Assembly: GCA_945870465.1 (NCBI GenBank)
Contig: CAMBSS010000030.1
Location: forward strand, 1-29,804
Direction: 5' to 3'
DNA length: 29,804 nt
Origin: Bordetella parapertussis
GTDB taxonomy: Bacteria; Pseudomonadota; Gammaproteobacteria; Burkholderiales; SG8-41
Shown here: in pieces, positions 17,536 to 26,314 of the stretch
Numbering within the stretch: the first letter of the stretch is position 1
How the letters are laid out: every line of letters starts with the position of its first letter
The notes under the pieces: model-generated
What the model saw: the letters and a program-made list of their open reading frames with translations, nothing else
Database searches by the model: none
Told to the model about the DNA's origin: nothing
Made by a program: the position numbers and the translations under genes

Positions 17536-18492
17536 TCAGCCCGGCAACAGCGTCAAGGGGTCGATCGGTTTGCCGAAACGCCTGATTTCGAAATGCAGTT
17601 TCACCTGGTCAGAATCGCTCGCGCCCATATCAGCAATTTTCTGGCCTTTGACCACGGTCTGGCCTTCCTTGACCAGCAACTGGCTGTTGTGCGCGTAGAC
17701 GCTCAAGAACACTTTGTTGTGCTTGATGATGACGAGCTTGCCATAGCCGCGTATGCCGTCGCCGCTATACAGCACTTTTCCCGGCGCACTGGCGATCACG
17801 GCCTGGCCCAGCTTGCCGGGAATGCCTATGCCCTTCAAATTGGTGGACTCGTTAAATGTGCTCAGCAACTTGCCTGTCGCCGGCCATCCCCAATCGATTT
17901 TTTCGTCGTCTTCGCTGGCCGCCAGCTTCTCATCGGGCCGCACTTCGGTTTTGGCAACAGGCGGCACGACTGCTGTTACCACCGGCTTGGTCTGCACTTG
18001 TCCCGACAGCTGCGCCAGCGCCTGGTCCGAATACGGCACTTTCACGCCTTTAGGCTGCGACTTGATCGCATCGTTGGCGCCGGCAACGGATGGCGCACCG
18101 CCAACCGGCCGCCCTTCCACCTTGGGCGGCGCTTTCAGCGGTGCTGTGACGACCGTTGACGCGGGCGCGCGCAAGCGCAGCTGCCGGTCGACGCGGATCA
18201 CGTTGGGATTGTCGAGATTGTTCCACTCGGCGAGTTCCTTGTGGTCGAGCCCGTGATCGAGCGCGATGGTGTACAGCGTATCGCCCTTCTTCACCGTGTA
18301 AAACTCCGGACGCGGATCGGCGCTGCCTGCGACCGGTGCGGCCACAGGTGCGGCCACCGGTGCGGGCTTCGCGGCGGGCTTGACCGGGGTCTGTTGCGTA
18401 CGATCGCTGACCGGCGCGGAATGACGCGCCGTCATACAGCCGGCGAGCATCGCCAGCACGGCAAACGCAGACGCGAAGCGCGTCGCGTTCAA
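17536..18492 (-). CDS. nlpD: Lipoprotein NlpD: LysM plus degenerate LytM/M23 domain
   Basis: Outer-membrane lipoprotein that in E. coli activates the amidase AmiC during cell separation. 318 residues from the TTG at 18492, which overlaps the pcm stop (TTGA) and gives a perfect lipoprotein signal: NATRF, hydrophobic run, lipobox LAGC. A longer frame to 18576 would lie inside pcm. A LysM domain (FYTVKKGDTLYTIALDHGL, about 65-108) and a low-complexity Pro/Ala/Val linker precede the C-terminal M23 domain (from about 195). That domain lacks the usual zinc histidine (ESTNLKGIG in place of HxGxD) and has only one His in VKLHFEIR, so it is probably an activator, not a hydrolase. The usual next gene, rpoS, is absent. 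Confidence 0.92.
   Translation of the reverse strand: MNATRFASAFAVLAMLAGCMTARHSAPVSDRTQQTPVKPAAKPAPVAAPVAAPVAGSADPRPEFYTVKKGDTLYTIALDHGLDHKELAEWNNLDNPNVIRVDRQLRLRAPASTVVTAPLKAPPKVEGRPVGGAPSVAGANDAIKSQPKGVKVPYSDQALAQLSGQVQTKPVVTAVVPPVAKTEVRPDEKLAASEDDEKIDWGWPATGKLLSTFNESTNLKGIGIPGKLGQAVIASAPGKVLYSGDGIRGYGKLVIIKHNKVFLSVYAHNSQLLVKEGQTVVKGQKIADMGASDSDQVKLHFEIRRFGKPIDPLTLLPG
18332..18367. repeat. Three 12-base tandem repeats in nlpD
   Basis: ACCGGTGCGGCC, ACAGGTGCGGCC and ACCGGTGCGGGC in direct succession; on the minus strand they encode an APVA-type linker between the lipobox and LysM. Likely to vary in copy number between strains. Confidence 0.8.
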
Positions 18493-19154
18493 TCCAGCCC
18501 CGACAACATGGGCACGAATTTCACAGCATCGAGCTTCGCTTCGGAAAATCCGCGCGCGCCGCGCTCGATCACGCACAGATACTGCTCGCGGGTTCCCATC
18601 GGCACCACCATCCTGCCGCCCACCGCGAGTTGCTCTTTGAGTGCCGCCGGCACATGCGTCGCCGCAGCGGTGACGATGATGCCGTCGAACGGCGCACCTT
18701 CCGGTATGCCGATATGACCGTCCGCGTGTTTGAACCTGACGTTGTTGACTCGCAACTCGCGCAAATGCTTGCGCGCCTTGGCCAGCAACTGCATGATCCG
18801 CTCGACCGAATACACTTCGGTCGCCAGGCGCGCAAGTATCGCCGTCTGGTAGCCGCAGCCAGTGCCGATTTCCAGCACCTTGCCGAGCGGATTGCCGGCC
18901 GCCAGCAGCTCCGTCATGCGCGCCACCATGTATGGTTGCGAGATGGTCTGCCCGAAACCCAGCGGCAGCGCGAAGTCCTCGTAGGCGCGGCTCGCCAGCG
19001 CATCTTCGATGAAAATATGGCGCGGAATCTCGTTCATCACGTTGAGCAGGGCCTCGTTCACGATGCCCTGCTCGCGCAGACGCTCTATCATGCGCATGCG
19101 CGTGCGCTGCGAGGTCATGCCGATGCCTGAAATGCGCTCGCTCACGCGAACCAT
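18489..19154 (-). CDS. pcm: Protein-L-isoaspartate O-methyltransferase
   Basis: SAM-dependent repair enzyme that methylates isoaspartyl residues in aged proteins. 221 residues from the ATG at 19154; a GTG at 19145 (overlapping the surE stop) and an ATG at 19118 are alternatives. [22 protein letters not shown] is the usual beta-type N-terminus, which favours the longer forms. [22 protein letters not shown] is the substrate motif, [18 protein letters not shown] the SAM-binding motif I, and [14 protein letters not shown] motif II. It overlaps surE upstream and nlpD downstream, so the three are translationally coupled. Confidence 0.96.
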   Translation of the reverse strand: MVRVSERISGIGMTSQRTRMRMIERLREQGIVNEALLNVMNEIPRHIFIEDALASRAYEDFALPLGFGQTISQPYMVARMTELLAAGNPLGKVLEIGTGCGYQTAILARLATEVYSVERIMQLLAKARKHLRELRVNNVRFKHADGHIGIPEGAPFDGIIVTAAATHVPAALKEQLAVGGRMVVPMGTREQYLCVIERGARGFSEAKLDAVKFVPMLSGLD

Positions 19155-19882
19155 TCCTTGAGTGCCGGCAGCTGTGCGAAGTGCGTGAGGTCCATCTGCA
19201 AAGGCGTTACCGATACCACTGAACGCTCGGCCGCGTTGAAATCGGTGCCGGCGCCTGCGTCCTGCGCACCACCCGCTGCCCCCACCCAGTACACCGTGCC
19301 GCCGCGTGGCGTAGTCGACTTGACGACCGGCTCGGCCTTGTGGCGTTTACCCAGCCGGGTGATTTCCACTCCGCGCAGCTGCCCGTATTCGACGTCCGGC
19401 ACATTGACGTTAAGCAACGACGGCTGTCCCAGCGGTTTTTTTATAAACCGCTGCGTGATATCAGCGGCAACGCGCGCCGCGGTGACAAAATGATCTTTGC
19501 CATTGGCAACCAGTGAAATCGCAATCGACGGGATGCCCAGCAAAAATCCTTCAGTCGCCGCCGCCACCGTGCCGGAATATATGGTGTCGTCCCCCATGTT
19601 CGCGCCGTGATTGACGCCGGAAATGACGACGTCGGGCAGCTCATCGAGCAGGCCGGTCACCGCGAGATGCACGCAGTCGGTCGGCGTGCCGTTGACGTAA
19701 TAGAAACCGTTGGCCGCTTTGCGCACGGTCAGCGGACGATCGAGGGTCAGTGAATTGCTGGCGCCGCTGCGGTCGCGTTCGGGGGCAACTACCGTGACCT
19801 TGCCGAGGGGCGCCAGCGTGGCGGCGAGGATGGCGAGGCCGGGGGCGAAATAACCGTCGTCGTTACTCAGCAGGATATGCAT
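19142..19882 (-). CDS. surE: 5'/3'-nucleotidase SurE
   Basis: Metal-dependent phosphatase acting on nucleoside monophosphates, linked to stationary-phase survival. 246 residues from the ATG at 19882, because [15 protein letters not shown] is the invariant SurE N-terminus (Asp8/Asp9 bind metal); a frame from 19921 adds 13 unlikely residues. Other metal and active-site motifs: [24 protein letters not shown] and [22 protein letters not shown]. First gene of surE-pcm-nlpD, with an extended -10 promoter about 120 bases upstream. Confidence 0.96.
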   Translation of the reverse strand: MHILLSNDDGYFAPGLAILAATLAPLGKVTVVAPERDRSGASNSLTLDRPLTVRKAANGFYYVNGTPTDCVHLAVTGLLDELPDVVISGVNHGANMGDDTIYSGTVAAATEGFLLGIPSIAISLVANGKDHFVTAARVAADITQRFIKKPLGQPSLLNVNVPDVEYGQLRGVEITRLGKRHKAEPVVKSTTPRGGTVYWVGAAGGAQDAGAGTDFNAAERSVVSVTPLQMDLTHFAQLPALKEWFA

Positions 19883-20001
19883 GCTACGACACCGGCCGTG
19901 GGTTGCGAACTCGGCTTGCACTGCGGCCGGGGCGGCCGCCGGAATTGATGCACCATCGCGTAGGGGATATCGAGACCGTTACAGGTGATTTTACGTACTA
20001 A

Positions 20002-20010
20002 ATTATAGCA
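20002..20010 (-). promoter_or_regulatory. Extended -10 promoter for surE-pcm-nlpD
   Basis: Minus strand TGCTATAAT: a perfect TATAAT preceded by the TGn extension, which explains the lack of a recognisable -35. The start would be near 19995, giving a leader of about 113 bases before surE. Confidence 0.55.
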
Positions 20011-20162
20011 TGCGCGTCACGCGCTCAGCCCCGTGGATAGTGCCCATCGCGCGGAGCGGGCGGCGCGGAGGATGCCGGCTGGATTGGTGTAGCATACGGC
20101 GTTTTCCCGCCCCTCCGCCGCGCGCGCCGGGGCCGGCGTTTCAACATATTGGGAATTCCTCG

Positions 20163-21365
20163 ATGAGCGGCCCGCTGGCGGGAATCAGGATCATCGACCT
20201 GACGACGGTCATCCTCGGCCCCTACGCGACGCAGATCCTCGGCGATCTGGGCGCCGACGTCATCAAGGTCGAGCCGCGCGACGGCGACAACATGCGCCAT
20301 TCCGCGCCCATGAGGCACGCGGGCATGGGGCATATCTTCCTGCACCTGAACCGCAACAAGCGCTCCATCGTGCTCGATCTCAAGCAGCCGGCCGGCCGCG
20401 ATGCCATGCTGCGGCTGTGCGCCAGCGCCGACGTGCTGATTTACAACGTGCGTCCCCAGGCCATGGCACGTTTGAAACTCTCCTACGAAGACGTGCGTGC
20501 GGTCAATCCGAAAATTATCTATGTTGGCGCGTTTGGCTTCAGCCAAAAGGGTCCTTACGCCGCGAAACCAGCCTATGACGATCTGATCCAGGGCATGGTT
20601 GCGCTGCCGTCGGTCATCCAGCAGGCAGGTGGCGACCGGCCGCGCTTTGTTCCCTCCACCATGGCTGACCGCATCACCGGATTGAATGCAGTCACTGCCG
20701 TCACCACCGCGCTATTTCATCGCGAGCGCACCGGCCGCGGCCAGGCCGTCGAAGTCACCATGTTCGAAAGCCTTACCCAGTTCGTGCTGGGCGAGCATCT
20801 CGGTGGCAAAACGTTTGAGCCGCCGCTCGGCCCCATGGGTTACCCGCGCCTGCTCGCCGAGCACCGCAATCCATACGAAACAAAAGACGGTTATCTGTGC
20901 CTGCTGGTCTACAACGACAAGCAGTGGCGCAGTTTTTTCCGCATCATCGGCCGTGAAGAAATGTTCGAGAAAGATCCGCGCTTCTCCAGCCAGGCCAACC
21001 GCTCGCAGCATTTCGCGGAAAGCTACGCGTTCGTCGCAGAACACATCAAGACACGCACCAGTGCCGAGTGGTTGAGCGTGCTGACCGCGGCCGACATCCC
21101 GGTCATGCCGCTCAATTCGCTCGAAGACCTGCTGGCAGACCCGCATTTGAACGAAACCGGCTTCTTTTCGCTGGTAGAACACCCGAGCGAGGGAACGCTG
21201 CGTTCCATGGCGGTGCCCAGCCAGTGGTCGGATTCGATTCCCGATGCGCCGCGCCCGGCACCGCGGCTCGGCGAGCACAGCGCCGAAGTGCTGCGCGAAG
21301 CCGGTTATGTCGATACCGAAATCAATGCGATGATTGCCGCTGGCATTACCAACACGCAGGCCTGA
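20163..21365 (+). CDS. CaiB/BaiF family (class III) CoA-transferase
   Basis: Moves CoA between carboxylic acids through an aspartyl-CoA thioester; 400 residues, the normal size. MSGPLAGIRIIDLTTVILGPYATQILGDLGADVIKVE is cut here into its recognisable parts: IRIIDLTT, GPYATQ and LGADVIKVEPRDGD, the family N-terminus. The catalytic Asp is Asp139 in PAYDDLIQG. The frame extends to 20010 but the family start is the ATG at 20163. Substrate unknown. The acyl-CoA dehydrogenase starts 7 bases after its stop, so the pair probably activates and then oxidises one acid. Confidence 0.94.
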   Translation: MSGPLAGIRIIDLTTVILGPYATQILGDLGADVIKVEPRDGDNMRHSAPMRHAGMGHIFLHLNRNKRSIVLDLKQPAGRDAMLRLCASADVLIYNVRPQAMARLKLSYEDVRAVNPKIIYVGAFGFSQKGPYAAKPAYDDLIQGMVALPSVIQQAGGDRPRFVPSTMADRITGLNAVTAVTTALFHRERTGRGQAVEVTMFESLTQFVLGEHLGGKTFEPPLGPMGYPRLLAEHRNPYETKDGYLCLLVYNDKQWRSFFRIIGREEMFEKDPRFSSQANRSQHFAESYAFVAEHIKTRTSAEWLSVLTAADIPVMPLNSLEDLLADPHLNETGFFSLVEHPSEGTLRSMAVPSQWSDSIPDAPRPAPRLGEHSAEVLREAGYVDTEINAMIAAGITNTQA

Positions 21366-21372
21366 ACCCGTC

Positions 21373-22539
21373 ATGGATTTCTCTTTTTCCGCGGAGCAGA
21401 TCGCGATACGCTCCGCGATCGAAAAAATCTGCGCAGGGTTCGATGCGGATTATTGGCTGAAGAAAGACAGTGGCGGCGGCTTCCCCGACGATTTTCACCG
21501 CGCGTTTGCGCGTGACGGCTGGCTCGGCATCGCCATGCCCGAGCAGTACGGTGGCGGCGGCCTCGGCATCACCGAAGCCGCGCTCATGATGCAGACCGTT
21601 GCCGCATCGGGCGCCGGCATGTCGGGCGCGTCGGCCATCCACATGAATATCTTCGGCTTGAACCCGGTCGTCGTGTTCGGCAGCGACGAGCAGAAACAAC
21701 GCTGGCTGCCGCCGCTGATCGCTGGCACTGATAAAGCATGTTTTTGCGTCACCGAACCCGATGCCGGCCTGAACACGACGCGCGTGAAGACCAGGGCCGT
21801 GAAGCAAGGCGACCATTACCTCGTGTCGGGGCAAAAAATCTGGATATCAACTGCGCAGGTCACCAACAAGATGCTGTTGCTGGCGCGCACTACGCCGCTT
21901 GAGCAAACCAAAAAGCCGGCGCAGGGCCTGAGTCTTTTTTATACCGACGTTGACCGTCAATTCGTGGAAGCACGCGAGATCCCGAAAATGGGGCGCAAAG
22001 CGGTAGATTCCAACCAGGTTTTCATCGATGGACTGAAAGTGCCGGTCGCCGACCGCATCGGCGAGGAAGGCAAAGGTTTCGAATACATACTGCACGGCCT
22101 GAACCCAGAGCGCATCCTGATCGCCGCCGAAGCGGTGGGACTTGGACAAGTCGCTCTCAGGCGGGCGGCGGAATACGCCAAAGAGCGCATCGTGTTCGAC
22201 CGGCCCATCGGCCAGAACCAGGCCATACAACATCCCCTCGCACAGCGCTGGATCGAACTGGAAGCCGCCAACCTGCTTGTATATAAGGCCGCGGCGTTAT
22301 ACGACTCGAACCAGCCGTGCGGCGCGGAGGCCAATGCAGCAAAGTATTTTGCGGCCGAAGTCGGATACAAAGCCTGTGAAACCGCCGTCATGACCCTGGG
22401 CGGCATGGGCTATGCGAAGGAATTTCACGTCGAACGTTATTTGCGTGAAGCGCTGATTCCGCGAATCGCGCCGGTGAGTCCGCACCTGATACTGTGCTTT
22501 ATCGCAGAGAAAGTGCTCGGGCTGCCGAAATCGTACTAG
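21373..22539 (+). CDS. Acyl-CoA dehydrogenase family protein
   Basis: FAD flavoprotein that introduces a 2,3 double bond into an acyl-CoA and hands electrons to ETF. 388 residues from the ATG at 21373. Features: MPEQYGGGGLGITEAALM, CFCVTEPDAGLNTT (acyl/FAD contact), WISTAQVTNK, GRKAVDSNQVFIDGLKVP, ERIVFDRPIGQNQAIQHPLA and LGGMGYAKEFHVERYLREA. The usual catalytic Glu of the IYEG motif is missing (IPRIAPVS at that place, about 362-369). A Glu at 246 in LNPERILIAAEAVG aligns with the catalytic position of isovaleryl- and long-chain acyl-CoA dehydrogenases. Its stop lies one base before the stop of the convergent nitrilase gene. Confidence 0.93.
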   Translation: MDFSFSAEQIAIRSAIEKICAGFDADYWLKKDSGGGFPDDFHRAFARDGWLGIAMPEQYGGGGLGITEAALMMQTVAASGAGMSGASAIHMNIFGLNPVVVFGSDEQKQRWLPPLIAGTDKACFCVTEPDAGLNTTRVKTRAVKQGDHYLVSGQKIWISTAQVTNKMLLLARTTPLEQTKKPAQGLSLFYTDVDRQFVEAREIPKMGRKAVDSNQVFIDGLKVPVADRIGEEGKGFEYILHGLNPERILIAAEAVGLGQVALRRAAEYAKERIVFDRPIGQNQAIQHPLAQRWIELEAANLLVYKAAALYDSNQPCGAEANAAKYFAAEVGYKACETAVMTLGGMGYAKEFHVERYLREALIPRIAPVSPHLILCFIAEKVLGLPKSY

Positions 22540-22540
22540 C

Positions 22541-23374
22541 TTACGATTGCAAATCCGGCGCGGCAAAGTCCTTGTCGTGCCCGAGCGAGGGCAGCATGCC
22601 GCGCACGCGCAGTACTTCGTCGACATTGACGTCGGCGATGACGACGCCCGGCTCGGTGCCGAGTTCGCCGATTATTTTTCCCCACGGGTCGACGATCAGC
22701 GAATGCCCGTACGTCATACGTCCGCCAGGATGGTCGCCGCACATCGCCGGCGCGAATACATAGCCCAGGTTCTCGATGGCGCGCGCCTGCAATAATGAAT
22801 GCCAGTGTGCGGTGCCGGTCTCGCGCTGAAACGACGCCGGCACGGCAAGAAACAACGCGCCAGCCTTGGCCAGCGCGCGGAACAATTGCGGAAAGCGCAG
22901 GTCGTAACAAATCGTCATGCCGAGCAGGCCCCACGGTGTGGCCGCGACAACTGCTTTGTCGCCGGACTGGTACGCGCTCGACTCCCGTATCACTTTGCCG
23001 CTCGGCAACGTTACGTCGAACATATGTATCTTGTCGTAATGCGCGGCAACTGCGCCGGCGGCCGACAGCAGGTAAGAGCGATTGACCATGCGTTCGTCGC
23101 CGACCTTGACCGTCAAGGAACCGACCAGCAGCCAGGTGCGCGTTGCGAGCGCGAGCGCGCGAAACTTCGCCAGTGCGGGATGCTGTTCTTCGGGAAATGA
23201 ATTCTCGCGCATCACGCGTCCGCTGCCGTCGAGCAATGCGGCGTACTCCGGCAACATGATGAGTTGCGCGCCGTCCGCGGCGGCAGAACGAATGCCCGCT
23301 TCCGCCGCGCACAAATTGGCATCCATATCATTGCCGGAATTAAGCTGCACGCAGGCAGCCTTGAACGCCGTCAT
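22541..23374 (-). CDS. Carbon-nitrogen hydrolase (nitrilase superfamily, Nit1/deaminated glutathione amidase-like)
   Basis: 277 residues. The Glu-Lys-Cys triad is Glu43 (MLPEYA), Lys115 (HYDKIHMFDV) and Cys156 (TICYDLRFP). The YDKIHMFDV and CYDLRFPQLFR wording is that of the Nit branch, whose members hydrolyse deaminated glutathione, rather than of true nitrilases. PASFQRETGTAHWHSLLQARAIEN follows and is typical too. Last gene of the minus-strand series from 27619, 73 bases after the OmpH-like gene. A role in clearing a damaged metabolite is inferred from the family only. Confidence 0.9.
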   Translation of the reverse strand: MTAFKAACVQLNSGNDMDANLCAAEAGIRSAAADGAQLIMLPEYAALLDGSGRVMRENSFPEEQHPALAKFRALALATRTWLLVGSLTVKVGDERMVNRSYLLSAAGAVAAHYDKIHMFDVTLPSGKVIRESSAYQSGDKAVVAATPWGLLGMTICYDLRFPQLFRALAKAGALFLAVPASFQRETGTAHWHSLLQARAIENLGYVFAPAMCGDHPGGRMTYGHSLIVDPWGKIIGELGTEPGVVIADVNVDEVLRVRGMLPSLGHDKDFAAPDLQS

Positions 23375-23447
23375 GATGATCCGAACTCCAAAGGTGATTT
23401 AGCAGCCCGCTCCGCGCGCGCGGATAGCGGCACTATGCGGAAGCGGC

Positions 23448-23972
23448 CTACTTGCCGCCAGTGCGCTTGGCGATTTCCTTCATGACCTGCTCGGTGATAT
23501 CGAACTGCGGCGCGTTATAGACCGCCTGCTGCACAATCAGGTCGTACTTGCCTGCCTCGGCGACGGTTTTGATGGCCGCGTTGATTTCGGTGACAAAACC
23601 GCCGAACGTCTCGCGTTTGCGCGCCTCCACTTCTTCGAACAGGCTGCGCTGCATTTGCTGGTACTGCTGGGCCATCGCGGCAAAGCGCTTTTCCTTGGCC
23701 GCACGGTCGGCGGCGGGCATGGTGGCGGAATTCTTTTCCAGGTCGGCCTGCAGATCGTTGCCCTGTTTTTGCATTTCCAGCAACTGTGCTTCGCGCGGCG
23801 CGAATTCCTTTTTCAGCACCTCGGCCGACTGCTTGGCGATGGTCGACTCGCTTTCAATACGCACGATATTGACGTAACCGATTTTGACCGGCGCCGCCGC
23901 GGCCTGCGCGCCTGCCTGCGTTGACAGCAGGGCAAGCAGGATGAAAGCGCAGTATTGCGTAAGTCTTTGCAT
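23448..23972 (-). CDS. OmpH/Skp-family periplasmic chaperone
   Basis: 174 residues: signal peptide (about 1-23, ending QAGA), then KIGYVNIVRI, the standard Skp opening, and a long charged coiled-coil (about 45-125: KKEFAPREAQLLEMQKQ, EARKRE). It ends YDLIVQQAVYNAPQFDITEQVMKEI. Skp trimers hold unfolded outer-membrane proteins. GGAGA lies five bases before the ATG. Skp usually sits between bamA and lpxD; here it is among catabolic or transport genes, so it is probably a paralogue. Confidence 0.9.
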   Translation of the reverse strand: MQRLTQYCAFILLALLSTQAGAQAAAAPVKIGYVNIVRIESESTIAKQSAEVLKKEFAPREAQLLEMQKQGNDLQADLEKNSATMPAADRAAKEKRFAAMAQQYQQMQRSLFEEVEARKRETFGGFVTEINAAIKTVAEAGKYDLIVQQAVYNAPQFDITEQVMKEIAKRTGGK

Positions 23973-24013
23973 CGTTTCTCCGTGGTCGCACGACCTGAAT
24001 TGACGCCGGGTGC

Positions 24014-24038
24014 TAGGAGGCTTTGCCGCAGCCTCCTA
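24014..24038. terminator. Hairpin between the Bug protein and OmpH-like genes
   Basis: TAGGAGGCT (24014-24022) and AGCCTCCTA (24030-24038) form a perfect nine-pair stem with a seven-base loop. There is no T-run on either strand, so it may be a terminator, an attenuator or an RNA-processing hairpin. It lies 64 bases past the Bug stop and 42 before the OmpH-like ATG. Confidence 0.4.
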
Positions 24039-24101
24039 CCCTTGCCTAAAGTGATGCATTGTAACCTTTCAAATGCCCTTTCGCCACCGAGCGGGCGCGC
24101 G

Positions 24102-25082
24102 TCATTCCGCCTTGAGGCCGGCGTCCAGTATGACTTTGCGCCACGCCGGCACTTCGCGCGCGAGTTGCCGGCGCAAATCGTCGGGAGTGCCCGGCAGCGG
24201 AGTGGCGCCGAACGTGAGCAGCCGTTCGCGCACTTCCGGCAAATTCATGATCGCGAGAATTTCCGCGTTCAGTTTTTTGACGATGTGCGCGGGCGTTTTC
24301 GGCGCGCAATACATGCTGAACCAGCCGCTGGTGTCAAAAGCCGCGAGCCCGGACTCCGCCAGCGACGGCACATCCGGCAGCATGGGGGTGCGTTTCGCCG
24401 AAGTCACCGCCAGCGCATTCAATGTTCCGAGCCGCACATGCGGCGCCAGCACCAGTACGTTGTCCAGCACGAGCTGCAGCCGCCCGCCGAGTATGTCCGG
24501 CATCATCGCGCCGGTGCCTTTGTACGGAATAAACAGCATGTCGATGCCGGCCAGCCGCTTGAACATCTCGCCGCTCAGATGCTGCACCGTGCCCGGCGTG
24601 GACGCGCCCCACGAGATTTTTCCCGGACGCGCTTTGGCGTACGCGATGAACTCCTGTACCGTTTTCACGCCGGTCGACGGGTGCGACACCATCACGTACG
24701 GCGACGTCGCGACCAGCGCGAGCGGCTCGAGATCGCGCTGCACGTCGAATTTGGTGTCTTTATAAAGGCTGCCGACGATGCTGATCGACGAACCGGAGAC
24801 CAGCAGCGTATAGCCATCGGGCAACGACTTCGAAACGATCTCCGCGGCGATGATGCCGCCCGCCCCCGCGCGGTTGTCCACCACGACCTGCTGGCCGAGG
24901 CGTTCGGCGAGTTTGCCTGCAACGAGGCGGCCGACAAGATCGGTGCTGCCGCCGGGCGGGAAACCGACCAGCAGGCGGATCGGCCGCTGCGGATAATCCT
25001 GCTTCTGCGCAATGGCCGGCGACGGCAATATACTGGCCGCCAGCAAAATCACGATTGCTGCGGAAACTGCTGTCATATGCAT
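24102..25082 (-). CDS. Tripartite tricarboxylate transporter substrate-binding protein (Bug/TctC family)
   Basis: Periplasmic binding protein, 326 residues from the ATG at 25082 (or 25076); AGGAGGAGGA lies directly upstream. Signal peptide about 1-26 (cut after AIA). Then the Bug hallmarks: YPQRPIRLLVGFPPGGSTDLVGR, shown here as PIRLLVGFPPGGSTD, VVVDNRAGAGGIIAAE, DGYTLL, PDVPSLAES and the closing PAWRKVILDAGL. Ligands are usually di- or tricarboxylates or other small organic acids. No TctA/TctB membrane genes are nearby. An open frame reaches 26102 but its upstream half is a shifted reading of the MFS gene, not a fusion. Confidence 0.93.
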   Translation of the reverse strand: MHMTAVSAAIVILLAASILPSPAIAQKQDYPQRPIRLLVGFPPGGSTDLVGRLVAGKLAERLGQQVVVDNRAGAGGIIAAEIVSKSLPDGYTLLVSGSSISIVGSLYKDTKFDVQRDLEPLALVATSPYVMVSHPSTGVKTVQEFIAYAKARPGKISWGASTPGTVQHLSGEMFKRLAGIDMLFIPYKGTGAMMPDILGGRLQLVLDNVLVLAPHVRLGTLNALAVTSAKRTPMLPDVPSLAESGLAAFDTSGWFSMYCAPKTPAHIVKKLNAEILAIMNLPEVRERLLTFGATPLPGTPDDLRRQLAREVPAWRKVILDAGLKAE

Positions 25083-25129
25083 CTTCCTCCTCCTGCGCGC
25101 GCCGCTGAAATCAGCAGCAGCGGCTTTTC

Positions 25130-26260
25130 TTATTTGCTCTTTTTCGCGCGGCTGACGATGCCGCCCGCGCCCATCATTACCGCATTGATATAAAACACCG
25201 GCGCCAGACCAAACCCCGACACGATGAATCCAAACAGCGCCGGCGCGATGACCCGCACCAGATTGTTCACCGTGAGACGCAAACCCAAAGCCTCGCCCGA
25301 GCGTCCATCGGCAGCGCGGCTGAACATCAGCATGGTCGCAATCGGCTGGCCGCAACCGGTGCCGAGACCGAATATAAACGACACCAGCGCGAGCAGCACG
25401 ACGTTGTGAAAAAGCGGCACCAGCGCGAAACCGACAGCCGCCAGATAGAAGGACCAGGCGAGCAATTTTTCCTCGCCCAGCCGCTTGATCAAATACGACA
25501 GCGCAAAGCGCACGATAAAAGAAGCCGCGGCAAAGGTAGCCAGCAGCGCGCCAATCGCGGAGGCCGACAAGCCAATGCCCACGCCGTAAACCGGTATATA
25601 GAACTGGAACAGATCCGTACCCAGCTGGACCAGGCTGCCAATGACGAGTATGCGCAGGATCGCCGGGTCTTTGAGCGTATCGGCGATGCGGGTGCGCGGC
25701 GCAATCCTTTGATTGCCGCCCGGGAGCACCTTGCCCCAGAACAGCAACATGATGCCGGTTACCAGTGCGAATGCGGCGGCATAGAGGCAGGCTATCGGAA
25801 AACCGAAATGATCGATCGACAAACCCGCGACCAGCGGGCCGAAGAAATTGGCCGCGGCACCGAGCAGGCTGAAATTGCTGAAGTTCTGCGCGCGTTTCTC
25901 GGGCGCGCTCATGATGCCCACCAGGTTCTGCACGATCACCAGAAAAAAGGCGAACGACATCCCGCTCAGCGCGCCCGCGATATACAGCGCGGGCAGACTG
26001 TGGACGAAATAGGGAATCACCAGACCGCCCGTGCCGCAAATGGCGCTGAACAAAAGCGGCCGGCGCGGGCCGTAGCGGTCGCCCCACGTTCCGGCAGGCC
26101 ATGACAGCAGCAGCGGGAATACGTAATAGAGCGCGATCAGGATGCCGACCTGCGTCGGCGTCGCGCCAAGGTCGAGAGCATAAAGCTGCAGGACCACGCG
26201 CGACGCGTTGACGCCGATAAAACCGATCAGCGTCATCGCAAATACCAGATTCAGCGCCAT
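25130..26260 (-). CDS. MFS transporter
   Basis: Inner-membrane major facilitator of 376 residues with 11-12 hydrophobic helices by eye. The loop 2-3 signature is present as GTWGDRYGPRRPLL. Further features are GALSGMSFAFFLVIVQNLVG, a central charged loop (RIAPRTRIADTLKD) and a C-terminal RAKKSK tail. Substrate unknown. It lies 54 bases after the RidA gene and 47 before the Bug gene on one strand, so it may be co-transcribed with them. Ribosome site weak at the ATG chosen. Confidence 0.9.
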   Translation of the reverse strand: MALNLVFAMTLIGFIGVNASRVVLQLYALDLGATPTQVGILIALYYVFPLLLSWPAGTWGDRYGPRRPLLFSAICGTGGLVIPYFVHSLPALYIAGALSGMSFAFFLVIVQNLVGIMSAPEKRAQNFSNFSLLGAAANFFGPLVAGLSIDHFGFPIACLYAAAFALVTGIMLLFWGKVLPGGNQRIAPRTRIADTLKDPAILRILVIGSLVQLGTDLFQFYIPVYGVGIGLSASAIGALLATFAAASFIVRFALSYLIKRLGEEKLLAWSFYLAAVGFALVPLFHNVVLLALVSFIFGLGTGCGQPIATMLMFSRAADGRSGEALGLRLTVNNLVRVIAPALFGFIVSGFGLAPVFYINAVMMGAGGIVSRAKKSK

Positions 26261-26314
26261 CAGGCGTAACGCTCGCGCGGACGGGATTTCAAGTCAACAC
26301 TGGCGCCACGCGAT

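Noticed and set aside
19883..20162. Hidden gene between surE and the CoA-transferase
   Set aside because: Frames here are extensions of the flanking genes with no family similarity; only the extended -10 promoter is recognisable.
23410..23421. CCGCGCGCGCGG palindrome after the OmpH-like gene
   Set aside because: Simple alternating CG run with no T-tract; it may form a hairpin but nothing supports a terminator.
25083..26102. Apparent 666-residue protein joining a long N-terminal part to the Bug protein
   Set aside because: The upstream half is a different frame of the MFS gene; a signal peptide and a strong AGGAGG site mark the true Bug start.
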